Assembly (NCBI RefSeq): GCF_024679245.1
Contig: NC_090173.1
Location: 13,385,513 to 13,449,512, forward strand
Direction: 5' to 3'
Source of the DNA: Pseudorasbora parva
Lineage: Eukaryota > Chordata > Actinopteri > Cypriniformes > Gobionidae
DNA: 64,000 nt
In this document: one piece after another, positions 46,976-58,406 of the stretch
Layout: every line of letters begins with the position of its first letter
Position numbering within the stretch: the stretch's first letter is position 1
Position numbers and translations under genes: made by a program
Notes under the pieces: generated by a model
Databases searched by the model: none
The model's input: the letters and a program-made list of their open reading frames with translations, nothing else
What the model was told of the DNA's origin: nothing

Positions 46976-47195
46976 ATCTAGTAGATCTAGTGAAGAACAG
47001 ATGCTGAAAGACCTTTACAAACACAACAGCATTTTACAAATGCTAACTATATGACTGTTGCTACACTGTTCACCAACTATACCGTTTTAAAAAGTTTTAA
47101 ACTTATATAACTAACAATTTTCAACAGATTTTTTTTTTTAAAATAACCACTTAAACCTGTGATGTTCACTGGTTACTAAAAATGTATTGCTGTAT
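46976..47195 (-). other. 5' flank of ADP-ribosyltransferase pseudogene, displaced
   Basis: It aligns with 48388-48603 upstream of the intact gene: gtgaagaacagatgctgaaa, acaaatgctaac, cacttaaacctgtgatgttc. It is the original continuation of the pseudogene's 5' UTR exon and intron, now separated from the ATG by the 5.1-kb retrotransposon. Confidence 0.8.
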
Positions 47196-47327
47196 TGCAC
47201 TGAGAAGGTCATTTAGCAGTTCATATGCAGAGAGATAGCAAACAATACAATTGTAAGATGCAAGTACAAATAAAAACAAAACATAAAATCACTTTGAGGC
47301 CACTGAATTGGGTCACTTAAAAATAAC

Positions 47328-47333
47328 TTTATT
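47328..47333 (-). terminator. Poly(A) signal of ADP-ribosyltransferase gene
   Basis: TTTATT on the plus strand is AATAAA on the minus strand, about 105 nt past the stop codon at 47436-47438. Confidence 0.65.
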
Positions 47334-47435
47334 TCATTGTGTTGAAATTAAATAATTTGTGTTTTCCAACAAACTATTTAATGAACAAAGAGGGGCAAAC
47401 ACTGAAATTGATGTACTTTTTTTTTTGCCATAAAT

Positions 47436-48363
47436 TCAGTGCCCTTTGTTCAGTGCATAGTACTTTGTTTTGGTCTTGGATGGTTTCTTGGATGGTTTCT
47501 TGGATGGTTTCTTGGATCGTTTCTTGAATAGAGCACAGTTCAGGTCACTTCTTGTTCCAGTGGTTTTCAACACAAACACAGTCTCACACCAGAGATCTTT
47601 CTGCTCATCTTTTGTCTTGACAGCAGTGACTTTAAACTTCTCATATGGAGGAATCAGCACCTCTTTCTCATGAGGAAGCTTAGAATATTTTGTCATATCA
47701 GCACCTTCACATGTGTAGATTTCAAAACAAGATTTAGTTCCAAAATATTTTGCTACCTTAATATCAAGAGAGGAGGATGCAAACGAGCCAAAACGAACCT
47801 CTTTGTTCAGAACATTCTTATTAAATGTATCTTTGGTACCACGAAATGTAGAATAGCATTGATTTTGTGTTTTCTTCAGAATCTGTATCGCTTCTGTTAA
47901 CAGAAAGTGAAGTGAATACCATTTGTATTCCTTATCTATGTACTTTTTTTTACCAGAACGAGTGTCAGGATTGAAGTCCTTGTATACACTAGCGTCACTG
48001 TACACATGAATGGCGATTAAATGATTCCTTTTCAAATCATCTTTCGGGCCCTTGGCAAAATCTTTCCCTTTATCCCAAGCCAGTTTAAAAACAGATGAGG
48101 CTTTTAGTTCTGCCTGTAGAAGTTTTGTCTCCACCAGATCCGCCATTTTCTTTGTACATTCACCATATTTGTCATCAACAGATTTCTCTGCCATATCCAA
48201 TGGAATTATCTGTCCTTTAACAGAAGCTCTGTGATCCTGCAGCAACAGGAATCATAATGATCACATCATCAGTATTCATGTCTGTAATATTCATACTAGA
48301 ACACAAGCTTACCTGTCCCAGAGCAGCTAAAATGAGAAGAAGAGCTTCAATGATCAGCAGCAT
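47436..48363 (-). CDS. Secreted/ecto arginine ADP-ribosyltransferase (ART5-like)
   Basis: This family transfers ADP-ribose from NAD+ to arginine side chains of extracellular or surface proteins. Two coding exons are seen: 48313-48363 (17 codons, a hydrophobic signal peptide MLLIIEALLLILAALGQ, donor gtaagc) and 47436-48236 (acceptor gctgcag, 266 codons plus stop), joined in phase 0 to 283 residues. The R-S-ExE triad is present: Arg in YSTFRGT, Ser in FGSFASSSLD, and Glu-Lys-Glu in HEKEVLIPP. Cysteines are spaced as in secreted members. The C-terminus carries four KKPS-like tetrapeptide repeats and ends Lys-rich without a hydrophobic GPI signal, so secretion rather than membrane anchoring is inferred. 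A TATA box (48753-48760), a non-coding exon and a poly(A) signal surround it. A broken tandem copy lies at 41047-41829. A later exon encoding an alternative tail cannot be excluded. Confidence 0.9.
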
Positions 48364-48637
48364 CTTGATTCAGTCAAATCCCTAAGATGATCTATAGATC
48401 TAGAGAAGAACAGATGATGAAAGACATTAACAAACACAGCAGTGTCTTACAAATGCTAAATCTATGACAGCAATAACAATATGTTGCACAGTTACACTGT
48501 TCAACATCTTCTTTCAAAATACAGATTTAAAATTATATAACTACTATTTTATGTCAAAAAGTGAAAAATTCACTTAAACCTGTAATGTTCACTGTTGGAA
48601 GTGTTATATAGACATTGTAGGTCAACCCCAAACTTAC

Positions 48638-48727
48638 CTGAAAATACTGTTGTCTCTGTAAATAATCTGTGTTTTATTTTCTAGAGAAAAGATCGGGAAA
48701 GTAATTCACTCACAGGCAGACGACAAC
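48638..48727 (-). other. Non-coding first exon of ADP-ribosyltransferase gene
   Basis: On the minus strand the donor tttcag|gtaagtttgg ends this exon at 48638. The matching acceptor cttctctag at 48400-48401 opens the exon holding the ATG (48313-48399). The 5' end is set about 25-30 nt downstream of the TATA box by convention. Confidence 0.55.
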
Positions 48728-48752
48728 AACTCTCTATCTGAGAAAGGTGCCT

Positions 48753-48760
48753 TATTTATA
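48753..48760 (-). promoter_or_regulatory. TATA box of ADP-ribosyltransferase gene
   Basis: The minus strand reads CACTATAAATAAGGC, a near-consensus TATA box upstream of the inferred first exon. A TG microsatellite lies directly beyond it (48769-48800). Confidence 0.6.
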
Positions 48761-48765
48761 GTGCT

Positions 48766-48768
<3 letters not shown>

Positions 48769-48800
<32 letters not shown>
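48769..48800. repeat. (TG)n microsatellite
   Basis: A run of about 16 TG dinucleotides lies upstream of the TATA box. Confidence 0.9.
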
Positions 48801-48802
<2 letters not shown>

Positions 48803-49219
48803 GTGAAATAATAGCTGAAGTATTTTTTTTTTAACCTGAATTCATGAGATTTCATAATAATTGCATGTAATGGAGAACTTGCCTGACATAATTGATGAAA
48901 ACGATAACATTAACCTAACCCTTTGTTAGAGGACAATTGAGGGACTCAAGCACAACTATTAAAAAAGGTTCAAACATTCACTGATGCTCCAGAAGAAAAC
49001 ACAATGCATTAAGTAGAATTTTTGCACAGGATGATGTTCAATTTTTTTCTTATTTTGTTTAAATATCCATTTTGTCCTTCAGAAGCAACAGAAGATACTT
49101 GCATGTTTCCTAGAAGACAAATTAAGTACAATTTATCTTGATCTTCAAATTCCAAAAATGTTTACACACCCCTCATCAGGAATCAATGTTCAGTGATCTC
49201 TTCTTTTTTCCAGAGGACA

Positions 49220-49330
<111 letters not shown>

Positions 49331-49339
49331 AGTGTTTCC

Positions 49340-49590
49340 ATGTTTTATGGGGACTTTCCATAGGCGTAATGGATTTTATACTCTACAAACCGTATTTTAT
49401 ATCCCCCTACACTGCCCCTGCCCCTAAATCTACCCATCACAGGAGACATTCTGCATTTTTACTTTCTCAAAAAAACTCCTTCTGTATGATTTATAAGATG
49501 TTTTCCTCATGGGGACCAAAAAAAGGACAAGGATTTCGGATATTGCCATCTTTGTGGGGACATTTTGTCCCCATTACGTAGGGATTACCA
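49340..49590 (+). repeat. Dispersed repeat related to that at 2.73 kb
   Basis: It has ccctaaatctacccatcaca, 'gacattctgcatttttac' and a repeated ggggac motif (ttatggggactttcc, tcatggggaccaaa, tttgtggggacatttt). The complements of the first two occur at 2870-2945. It ends at a CA/poly-A run. Confidence 0.55.
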
Positions 49591-49640
49591 ACCCCCCCAC
49601 ACACACACACACACACACACACAAAAAAAAAAAAAAAATT

Positions 49641-51152
49641 AGCATATTGTGATAAAGTTCATTATTTTCCATAATGTAATGATAAAAATTAAACTTTCAT
49701 ATATTTTAGATTCATTGCACACCAACTGAAATATTTCAGGTCTTTTATTGTTTTAATACTGATGATTTTGGCATACAGCTCGTGAAATCTAAAAAAAGTA
49801 GCATATTTCATCCGACCAATAAAAGAAAAGTGTTTTTAATACAAAAAAAAGTCAACCTTCAAATAATTATGTTCAGTTATGCACGCAATACTTGGTCGGG
49901 AATCCTGTTCCAGAAATGACTGCTTCAATGCGCCGTGGCATGGAGGCGATCAGCCTGTGGCACTGCTGAGGTGTTATGGAGGCCCAGGATGCTTCGATAG
50001 TGGCCTTAAGCTCATCCAGAGTGTTGGGTCTTGCGTCTCTCAACTTTCCCTTCACAATATCCCACAGATTCTCTATGGGGCTCAGGTCAGGAGAGTTGGC
50101 AGGCCAGTTGAGCACAGTAATACCATGGTCAGTAAACCATTTACCAGTGGTATTGGCACTGTGAGCAGGTGTCAGGTCGTGCTGAAAAACGAAATCTTCA
50201 TTTCCATAAAGCTTTTCAGCAGATGGAAGCATGAAGTGCTCCAAAATTTCCTGATAGATAGCTGATGATAAAACACAGTGGACCAACACCAGCAGCTGAC
50301 ATGGCACCCCAGACCATCACTGACTGTGGGTACTTGACACTGGACTTCAGGCATTTTGGCATTTCCTTCTCCCCAGTCTTCTTCCAGACTCTGGCACCTT
50401 GATTTCCGAATGACATGCACAATTTGCTTTCATCCGAAAAAAGTACTTTGGACCACTGAGCAACAGTCCAGTGCTACTTCTCAGTAGCCCAAAAGTGTCT
50501 TGACCTGGGGAATGCGGCACCTGTAGCCCATTTCCTGCACACGCCTGTGCACGGTGGCTCTGGATGTTTCTACTCCAGACTCAGTCCACTGCTTCCGCAG
50601 GTCCCCCAAGGTCTGGAATCGGTCCTTCTCCACAATCTTCCTCAGGGTCCGGTCACCTCTTCTCGTTGTGCAGCGTTTTTTGCCACACTTTTTCCTTCCC
50701 ACAGACTTCCCACTGAGGTGCCTTGATACAGCACTCTGGGAACAGCCTATTCATTCAGAAATTTCTTTCTGTGTCTCACCCTCTCGCTTGAGGGTATCTA
50801 TGATGGCCTTCTGGACAGCAGTCAGGTCGGCAGTCTTACCCATGATTGCGGTTTTGAGTAATGAACCAGGCTGGGAGTTTTTAAAAGCCTCAGGAATATT
50901 TTGCAGGTGTTTAGAGTTAATTAGTTGAGTCAGATGATAAGGTTAATAGCTCATTTAGAGAACCTTTTCATGATATGCTAATTTTTTGAGACAGGAATTT
51001 GGGGTTTTCATGAGCTGTATGCCAAAATCATCAGTATTAAAACAATAATAGACCTGAAATATTTCAGTTGGAGTGCAATGAATCTAAAATATATGAAAGT
51101 TTAATTTTTATCATTACATTATGGAAAATAATGAATTTTATCACAATATGCA
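49641..51152 (-). mobile_element. Tc1-like transposon with about 145-bp TIRs, inactive
   Basis: The left repeat (49642-49788, gcatattgtgataaagttca...) is mirrored with few mismatches by 51007-51151. Transposase sequence lies between on the minus strand. Ends fall in poly(A)/poly(T), so the TA duplication cannot be placed exactly. Confidence 0.85.
49873..50843 (-). pseudogene. Tc1-like transposase, broken
   Basis: The ATG at 50841-50843 opens MGKTADLTAVQKAI, but TGA at 50751-50753 ends it after ISE. Further on, LFSDESK (first catalytic Asp), FQHDLTPAHS (second Asp) and PDLSPIENLW (Glu) are still readable, in different frames. Small deletions are evident near 50470 and 50265. The DDE residues survive but the protein cannot be made as one chain. 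Confidence 0.85.
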
Positions 51153-51171
51153 TTTTTTTTTGTAGAAAGAC

Positions 51172-51257
<86 letters not shown>
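51172..51257. repeat. (TA)n microsatellite, about 86 bp
   Basis: An uninterrupted TA run follows immediately after the Tc1 element. It produces (IY)n frames in both directions. Confidence 0.95.
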
Positions 51258-51259
<2 letters not shown>

Positions 51260-52685
51260 TTTACACAAAATAGCCCTGACCCATTGAGGAATGGACTCCA
51301 CTTGATCCCTGAAGGTGTGCTGTGGTATCTGGCAGACAATAGGGACAGGCAAGAGGGTAGTCAGAGACACAGGCAAGACTTTCAGCAAGACTTTCAACAA
51401 GACAACTGTGGAAACCACTCGTATTTGCAGTGTGAGCAAAACAAGACTTTGCAATGAATGACAGATAGTGATGTTATGTCTGACACCGAAGCTTGCTTCA
51501 AACTCGAACGGTCCTTGCAATGACCCACTGCTTCGGAGCTTGTATCATTATATCACTAGTCACGTGAAAATGACTTCTGAAGCAAACACACTGCTTAACT
51601 CCTGTAGTGAACCACCTGACTGCGTTGACAGCACAATCCAGTGTTGACAGGCTTGAAACCTGGCGGCTGTATTTCTTAATTCTTATAAAAGCCAAACCAT
51701 GGCAACACAGTGGGTTGTAGTAGTCGGTGTTTGGTCTGCTACATTATACAAGTACAACCAGTTACACAAGCACATGCTTTTCAAGATACAAAAATATCAG
51801 TCCCATCAGTTAACAAGTTATAGAGTTCTGCTTCCCACAGCTAAACAAGATAACACTTTCAGACATGATACTGCTCTGCCAAAAAAAAAAAAACCTGTAG
51901 AAACCATTACAGAAATTCTATTGAATGGTTTTCATGGGAATTTTATTGGTTGTAATGGGACTTATAGTGGTCTCTGTGGGTCGCTACTGATATACGTTGT
52001 GTTCGGTGGCATTGAATCCTAATGAAATATGTCCCAAACACACTACAAAATTTGTAGAAGAATTGAAGAATTTTGTAGTGGTTTATATGGTAAAAGCTAG
52101 TGGTTCCTGTTGGTATTTTAATAGAAACTATGAGAATTTATGTGATGGTTTCCAACTTTTTTTAAGCTGGTCTGAATTTCTGTCTTTATCTAAAGAAATA
52201 ATTACACACACACACATCATGCTTAATGTTTTATTTTCATGGTGAACACATGAAATTCCTCAGTATCTGTAAAATTCACCTACACAAATGAGTTTCACAA
52301 CACTAACACTGTTTCAGCTTTGATCGCCTCCGTAAACACGTAATAAACGAGCGATAACATATAAACCTACTTGCATTGTATGGTTGTCAGCTTTGTTGCA
52401 TTAAATTTACTTCCCCAGGAGATGGTGCTGCAATTGCTTTCTGAATGAAGCTTCAAATAAGGAACAATTTTTGACACAACTGTATCAGAAAGCAATAATG
52501 CTTCCAAATGCTTCATTTGGCCATTACTAATGACAGACATGTCTAGGCTATAAAGTGTGAGCTAACAAGGTAATGGGGGTGCAGGTGGATTTAATCAGGA
52601 AGGAAGTCTGTGTAGTGAGTGATGTGGGAAAAGTCCTTAGATGAATTGACAGTCTATGATGGAGTGCCCTCTGGTGGTAACCACG
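51258..52685. other. No gene; repeat fragments
   Basis: 51285-51460 resembles antisense LTR sequence related to 36.2-36.5 kb (aagacttt.gcaatgaatg). 51485-51620 and 52430-52530 contain GAAGC/GCTTC-rich inverted pieces (gaagcttgcttcaaac, tgaatgaagcttcaaa) of a decayed foldback. Coding signals are absent. Confidence 0.4.
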
Positions 52686-53422
52686 GGCACTCTCATTTGA
52701 GATCGTGACACAGATACTCGATTGGAGTGAGGTCTGGGGAATTTGGAAGCCAAGTCAACACCTCAAACTCATTGTTGTGCTCCTCAAAAAAATCCTGCTA
52801 AAAGAGGCCACAGCCACCAGGGAATATCGTTTCCATGAAAGGGTGTACATGGTCTTCAACAATGCTCAGGTAGGTGGTACGTGCCAAAGTAACGTCCACA
52901 TGAAGGGCAGGACCCAAGGTTTCCCAGCAGAACATTGCCCAAAGCATCACACTGCCTCTACAGTCTTACCTTCTTCATATAGTGCATCCTGGTGCCATGT
53001 GTTCCCCAGGTAAGTGACATGCACCCGGCCATCCACGTGATGTAAAAAAAACAAAACAAAAACGTGATTCTCCAGACCAGGTCACCTTCTTCCATTGCTC
53101 TGTGGTCTAGTTCTGATGCTCGTGTGCTTTCGGTGGTATGCAGCCCCATACGCAACAAACTGCGAGCACTGGGTATTCTGACACCTTTCTATCAGAACCA
53201 GCATTAACTTCTTGCGCAATTAAAGCTACAGCAGCGGTTTGATCGGACATGGGCCAGCCTTCACTCCTCACGTTCATCAATGAGCCTTGGCCGCCAATGA
53301 CTCTGTCGCCGGTTTACCACTGTTCCTTCCTCGGAGCACTTTTGATAGACACTGACCACCGCAGACGCTAACACCCCACAAGAGCTGCAGTTTTGGAGAT
53401 GCTCTGACCCAGTTGTCTAGCC

Positions 53423-54210
53423 CAGTGTTTCCCAACCACAATCCTGGAGGCATACCAACACTGCATTTTGCATGTCTCCTTTATCTGCCACACCCATTTC
53501 AGTTCATTGAGACCCTGTCCACACTGAGCTGTATACGTATACATTTTGTACCGTATCAGCACTTCGTCCACACGGATCCGCGTTTTGGAAGCAAGAATCC
53601 GATATTTTCTGAAACCGGGTCCGTGGATAAATCTGAAAATGACAATCTTACTTTTTTGTGTGCACAGCCAATCCGTATATTTTCTAAAACGTTGATGTCA
53701 TCACACTACGTCCAGCATGGTGAAAGAGTTAAGGGATACAACTATGGGCACTAGGTATGCGCACATCTATATCGCCTCATTTAATTACCATATTTGCATT
53801 ATTGTAAGGGTAGGTTTAGGGTTGGGGTAGGTGTAGACGTTAACAAAACATATCTGTTAAGTAGCAAATGTATTTATTGTTATTTTATCGTGAGATTTTG
53901 CCTCACCCCCTTCTTGCCACAACTCTTCTTCTCTGTTTTAGGGTATTTCTGTGGCAGAATTACAGCGCCCCACACTGGCCTGGCAGGTATACAACATCGT
54001 TTTGAGTCGGTTTCGGTGATCTTGTGAGGACGCAGATAATTCTTGACACAAGGGGGAAAAAAAGATTGGATTGAAAAGCCCTGGCTTTATGTGGACAGGG
54101 TCTGAGTCTCCACTAATAAGATGATCATTTAAATCAGGTGTGTTTGATTAGGGACACATGCAACATGTGCAGTGTTGGTGTGCCTCCAGGATCGTGGTTG
54201 GTAAACACTG
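53423..54210. mobile_element. hAT element (788 bp) with perfect 8-bp duplication
   Basis: Ends CAGTGTTTCCCAACCACAAT and, inverted, CAGTGTTTACCAACCACGAT extend about 30 bp, through tcctggaggca. GTCTAGCC flanks it at 53415-53422 and 54211-54218. It interrupts a Tc1 transposase remnant and contains repeat R1. Confidence 0.9.
53511..54102. mobile_element. Repeat family 'R1', uninterrupted copy
   Basis: It runs from gaccctgtccacac to gtggacagggtc (12-14-bp inverted ends) and aligns with the three separated pieces at 8748-11222. It is the third level of nesting here (Tc1, then hAT, then R1) unless the hAT carried R1 when it moved. Confidence 0.7.
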
Positions 54211-54430
54211 GTCTAGCCATCAAAATTTGGCCCTTGTCAAGCTCAAATCCTCATGCTTGCCCATTTTTCCTGCTTCTAACACATCAAATTTGAGGGCAAA
54301 AGGTTCACTTGCTGCCTAATATATTCCACTCACTAACAGGAGCAGTGATGAAGATATAATACATGTTATTCACTTCACCTGTCATAATGTTATGCCTGAT
54401 TGGTATATGTTCTGTATAGAGGGATGACTC

Positions 54431-55235
54431 ATGAGTGTTGTGATAATAACAAGCTCAACCGAATTTCAGATATTGACTTTGATCAGCAGGTGGTGCTGTG
54501 ACCACACAACACAAGTACACGCTGGGCTTTATTACAGTACTTCATCTCAGTACATTAAAAGCCATGTTCAAAAAGTCTTCATTCGGTCCCTCTTTGCCGC
54601 TTCTTCTCTCCCAGGTGATTTTGTATGGTCTCTTCACACCAAGAGTCTCCCGATTGTGAAATCATAAAAAGTTCATCCTGTTCTCCAGTCAGTCTCCTCA
54701 TGAACCTGCAACTCAGATAGCATAAAAGTGTTTAATTTGAGTAAGATGTCTCATTAGTGCACAGTTTGAACATCTGATTTAAATAATAATAATAATATGT
54801 TTAATTTATATTACATTTTTCCCAAGTTCAAGAACCCTTCAAAATAACCCTTTATCAATTTCCCTGACTTATTTGAAATTAAAATAAAATGAAATAAACA
54901 TTTGAACCATATTTCAGTAGTCTATTATCAATCAACAAGTTAACCATGAAATACAAAAAATAACATGAACTGCATCCAACATATTATAAACTCTCAACCA
55001 TTTCCATTGATCAATTATGTTGTTACACTACATTGCGGTGTAGTGGTTAGCTTATTAATTCCTCATGGTTAGCATGGTATCATGACAAACATATTTAACC
55101 TCACATTTTACACACTTATTCAAAAATAAACAGCATTTCAAAACACTGTGCCATATTAACATATGACAAGGAAGGCATTAATACAAATTCCATACCTTGA
55201 AAAGGGGGGAAATATATTAATAAATTAAGAGACAC
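54431..55235. other. No gene recognised
   Basis: This is A/T-rich sequence with short frames only, bounded by the Tc1 remnant and the next transposon cluster. I see no pairable repeat ends. Confidence 0.5.
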
Positions 55236-55307
55236 GTGCTGCGTCCCAATTCGCCTACTTATACTACGTCCTAAAAAAGTATGTACTCTTTTTGTGAAGA
55301 AAAGGTA

Positions 55308-56930
55308 CAGTCTTGTTCAAAATAATAGCAGTACAATGTGACTAACCAGAATAATCAAGGTTTTTAGTATATTTTTTATTGCTACGTGGCAAACAAGTTA
55401 CCAGTAGGTTCAGTAGATTGTCAGAAAACAAACAAGACCCAGCATTCATGATATGCACGCTCTTAAGGCTGTGCAATTGGGCAATTAGTTGAAAGGGGTG
55501 TGTTCAAAAAAATAGCAGTGTCTACCTTTGACTGTACAAACTCAAAACTATTTTGTACAAACATTTTTTTTCTTCTGGGATTTAGCAATCCTGTGAATCA
55601 CTAAACTAATATTTAGTTGTATGACCACAGTTTTTTAAAACTGCTTGACATCTGTGTGGCATGGAGTCAACCAACTTGTGGCACCTCTCAGCTGTTATTC
55701 CACTCCATGATTCTTTAACAACATTCCACAATTCATTCACATTTCTTGGTTTTGCTTCAGAAACAGCATTTTTGATATCACCCCACAAGTTCTCTATTGG
55801 ATTAAGGTCTGGAGATTGGGCTGGCCACTCCATAACATTAATTTTGTTGGTTTGGAACCAAGACTTTGCCCGTTTACTAGTGTGTTTTGGGTCATTGTCT
55901 TGTTGAAACAACCGTTTCAAGGGCATGTCCTCTTCAGCATAGGGCAACATGACCTCTTCAAGTATTTTAACATATGCAAACTGATCCATGATCCCTGGTA
56001 TGCGATAAATAGGCCCAACACCATAGTAGGAGAAACATGCCCATATCATGATGCTTGCACCTCCATGCTTCACTGTCTTCACTGTGTACTGTGGCTTGAA
56101 TTCAGAGTTTGGGGGTCGTCTCACAAACTGCCTGTGGCCCTTGGACCCAAAAAGAACAATTTTACTCTCATCAGTCCACAAAATGTTCCTCCATTTCTCT
56201 TTAGGCCAGTTGATGTGTTCTTTGGCAAATTGTAACCTCTTCTGCACATGCCTTTTTTTTAACAGAGGGACTTTGCGGGGGATTCTTGAAAATAGATTAG
56301 CTTCACACAGACGTCTTCTAACTGTCACAGTACTTACAGGTAACTCCAGACTGTCTTTGATCATCCTGGAGGTGATCATTGGCTGAGCCTTTGCCATTCT
56401 GGTTATTCTTCTATCCATTTTGATGGTTGTCTTCCGTTTTCTTCCACGTCTCTCTGGTTTTGCTCTCCATTTTAAGGCATTGGAGATCATTTTAGCTGAA
56501 CAGCCTATCATTTTTTGCACCTCTTTATAGGTTTTCCCCTCTCTAATCAACTTTTTAATCAAAGTACGCTGTTCTTCTGAACAATGTCTTGTACGACCCA
56601 TTTTCCTCAGCTTTCAAATGCATGTTCAACAAGTGTTGGCTTCATCCTTAAATAGGGGCCACCTGATTCACACCTGTTTCTTCACAAAATTGATGACCTC
56701 AGTAATGGAATGCCACACTGCTATTTTTTTTGAACACACCCCTTTCAACTAATTGCCCAATTGCACAGCCTTAAGAGCGTGCATATCATGAATGCTGGGT
56801 CTCATTTGTTTTCTGAGAATCTACTGAACCTACTGGTAACTTGTTTGCCACGTAGCAATAAAAAAATATACGAAAAACATTGATTATTCTGGTTAGTCAC
56901 ATTGTACTGCTATTGTTTTGAACAAGACTG
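55308..56930 (-). mobile_element. Tc1-like transposon, apparently full length
   Basis: The element spans 1623 bp. Its terminal repeats of about 220 bp begin CAGTCTTGTTCAAAATAATA and, at the right end inverted, CAGTCTTGTTCAAAACAATA. Both are flanked by TA (55306-55307, 56931-56932). A complete transposase frame lies inside. The two TIRs differ by a modest number of substitutions and small indels, so it is not brand new. Confidence 0.92.
55606..56601 (-). CDS. Tc1-family transposase, intact frame (331 aa)
   Basis: The enzyme cuts and pastes its own element by binding the terminal repeats and using a DDE catalytic core. The start [11 protein letters not shown] leads a paired-like domain: HTH1 about residues 8-45, a basic GRKRK hook at about 53-57, and HTH2 about 65-105. 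The catalytic triad is complete: Asp144 in LWTDESKI, Asp235 in FQQDNDPKH, and Glu270 in [10 protein letters not shown]. That leaves 34 residues between the last two, the Tc1 signature DD34E. The length and the HTTKY end are normal for the family. No stop or frameshift is present. Activity cannot be judged from sequence, and single substitutions could have inactivated it. Confidence 0.92.
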   Translation of the reverse strand: MGRTRHCSEEQRTLIKKLIREGKTYKEVQKMIGCSAKMISNALKWRAKPERRGRKRKTTIKMDRRITRMAKAQPMITSRMIKDSLELPVSTVTVRRRLCEANLFSRIPRKVPLLKKRHVQKRLQFAKEHINWPKEKWRNILWTDESKIVLFGSKGHRQFVRRPPNSEFKPQYTVKTVKHGGASIMIWACFSYYGVGPIYRIPGIMDQFAYVKILEEVMLPYAEEDMPLKRLFQQDNDPKHTSKRAKSWFQTNKINVMEWPAQSPDLNPIENLWGDIKNAVSEAKPRNVNELWNVVKESWSGITAERCHKLVDSMPHRCQAVLKNCGHTTKY

Positions 56931-57634
56931 TATATACTTTTGAGTGTGTAGCAGAAAAGTATGCAAGCTTCGGGACATACTACTTCGCCATCTTTAACGG
57001 ACTCTGTCGCTTAGTTAAGTGCATCCCGTCACCGTTTATCTGCCCTGTCAATCATCGTCAGATTCGTCACAGTTCAAATCCTCCACATTCAGTTGAATCT
57101 CCTACCGTATCGGAGAGAAATGTATCCACTCGTTGATCTGCCATGTGTGGGTCTTTAATGCAGAGACTCTCCTCATGTGTTTGCAGTTTAAATATAATGA
57201 TGCATTTAAAAGTTAATGGCCAAACGTGTCATTAAAAAAGTTCACAATGCTGCTGCAGGTGAAATATAATGTGGACAACACTGAATGAATATATTTTTGA
57301 CGGGTAAAATATTGATAGTTGGTCACTCAAACCCCTTTATCTTAACTTCTCTACTTAACCGTCGAACTCGCACAGCCGTCATGTTTGTAGTTTTTTTAAC
57401 GTTTTTTATCCGCGTTTGTAGTTCTAATTGAATCATCGTCCAACTCGCAATGGGTTGTGGGCAATATCAGCCGTTAGAGTGCCCATCGATCCATACTACG
57501 AATTCAGACCGGAAATAGTAAACCATCCGGGAATCTTTGGAATACTCTTTTCAACATACTACGATTTGGGACATACTAATTCTATTTTCGAATACTATTT
57601 AGGATGGATAGTATGCGAATTGGGACGCAGGCAC

Positions 57635-58402
57635 GGACTCGTGCTGTAGTCTGCGTGCTGAGCTGTATTGGCTGTGACGCACAGCATCGGTTGTGTCAGC
57701 TACGCCTCACAGCCTTTGAGTTCCCCCTACTGGACACTCCTTGAATTACATCACTTTTTTTTTTTTTAAAGTTAACCAACAGAATTTGAACCTCACCTTA
57801 TGAATGAATCGTTTTGACTTGGCACTCTTTATGCTGCGTTTAACTTAAACAGGAAATCACCTGCGATTGTTAATCATATGGATCACTTTTTTAAACCACT
57901 CCGTGGGCAGTTGAAGAGTAATCCAGGCGCATATGACTAAAGAGGGAGTCTAATGCTATTTCATGCATTCTGATTTACATTGTTAAGAAGTTGAATTATC
58001 ATGCTAAACATGGCCAAAATGTAAAATAAAAATAAAAAAATAAAACGAGTTGGACGTATGACGGAGTATTTCTGTTACACTTTAAATGCACTCTTTCAGG
58101 AATCATGTTTCTGAACGTTTTTTCGCGTCTATGATGTCATAAAGGGTGTAATTCCTTATATCGGCACTTCTGAGCGCGAGAAATTATAAGGAGTAAGTAA
58201 GTTAGTAAAGAAAGAAAGTAAGTAAAGATTAGATTTCACAATTAATCAAGCTATCAAATTTTACCATTTGAAATGCAACGAATGATGACTTATTTATCTG
58301 ATTTATTTTAATAAACAGCACTTTTCACAATTAGTCACAAGAAACATTTCTAAAATCTTCTGCTACTTTATTATCAAGATAGGAGACACAACCTAGCCCA
58401 AA
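57635..58402. other. No gene recognised
   Basis: The sequence is mixed composition with a poly(T) tract near 57755 and an A/T-rich block. No splice-supported frame or pairable repeat ends were found. Confidence 0.5.
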
Positions 58403-58406
58403 TTAA

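Larger units (their letters stand above)
52690..54430 (-). mobile_element. Second Tc1-like family, remnant split by a hAT
   Basis: On the minus strand, transposase pieces are readable: the N-terminal HTH QLGQSISKTAALVGC (about 53370-53420), LLRMGLHT, the region around HHVDGRV-like sequence (52960-53060) and a C-terminal PNSPDLTPIE-like stretch (52700-52760). Frames are broken throughout. Between residues preceding QLGQSIS, a hAT element occupies 53423-54210. The terminal repeats could not be delimited. Confidence 0.7.
55240..57629. mobile_element. Long-TIR non-autonomous element hosting a Tc1
   Basis: Ends TGCGTCCCAATTCGC and GCGAATTGGGACGCA are exact inverted repeats. Internal ctaaaaaagtatgtac and tatggacatactacg-like blocks recur in inverted order (57540-57610). 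Without the 1.6-kb Tc1 it would be about 765 bp. It has no coding frame of its own. Flanking cgtgc/gcacg extends the symmetry imperfectly. Confidence 0.75.

Noticed and set aside
55661..56386. Plus-strand frames of 81-139 codons
   Set aside because: They are antisense to the intact Tc1 transposase.
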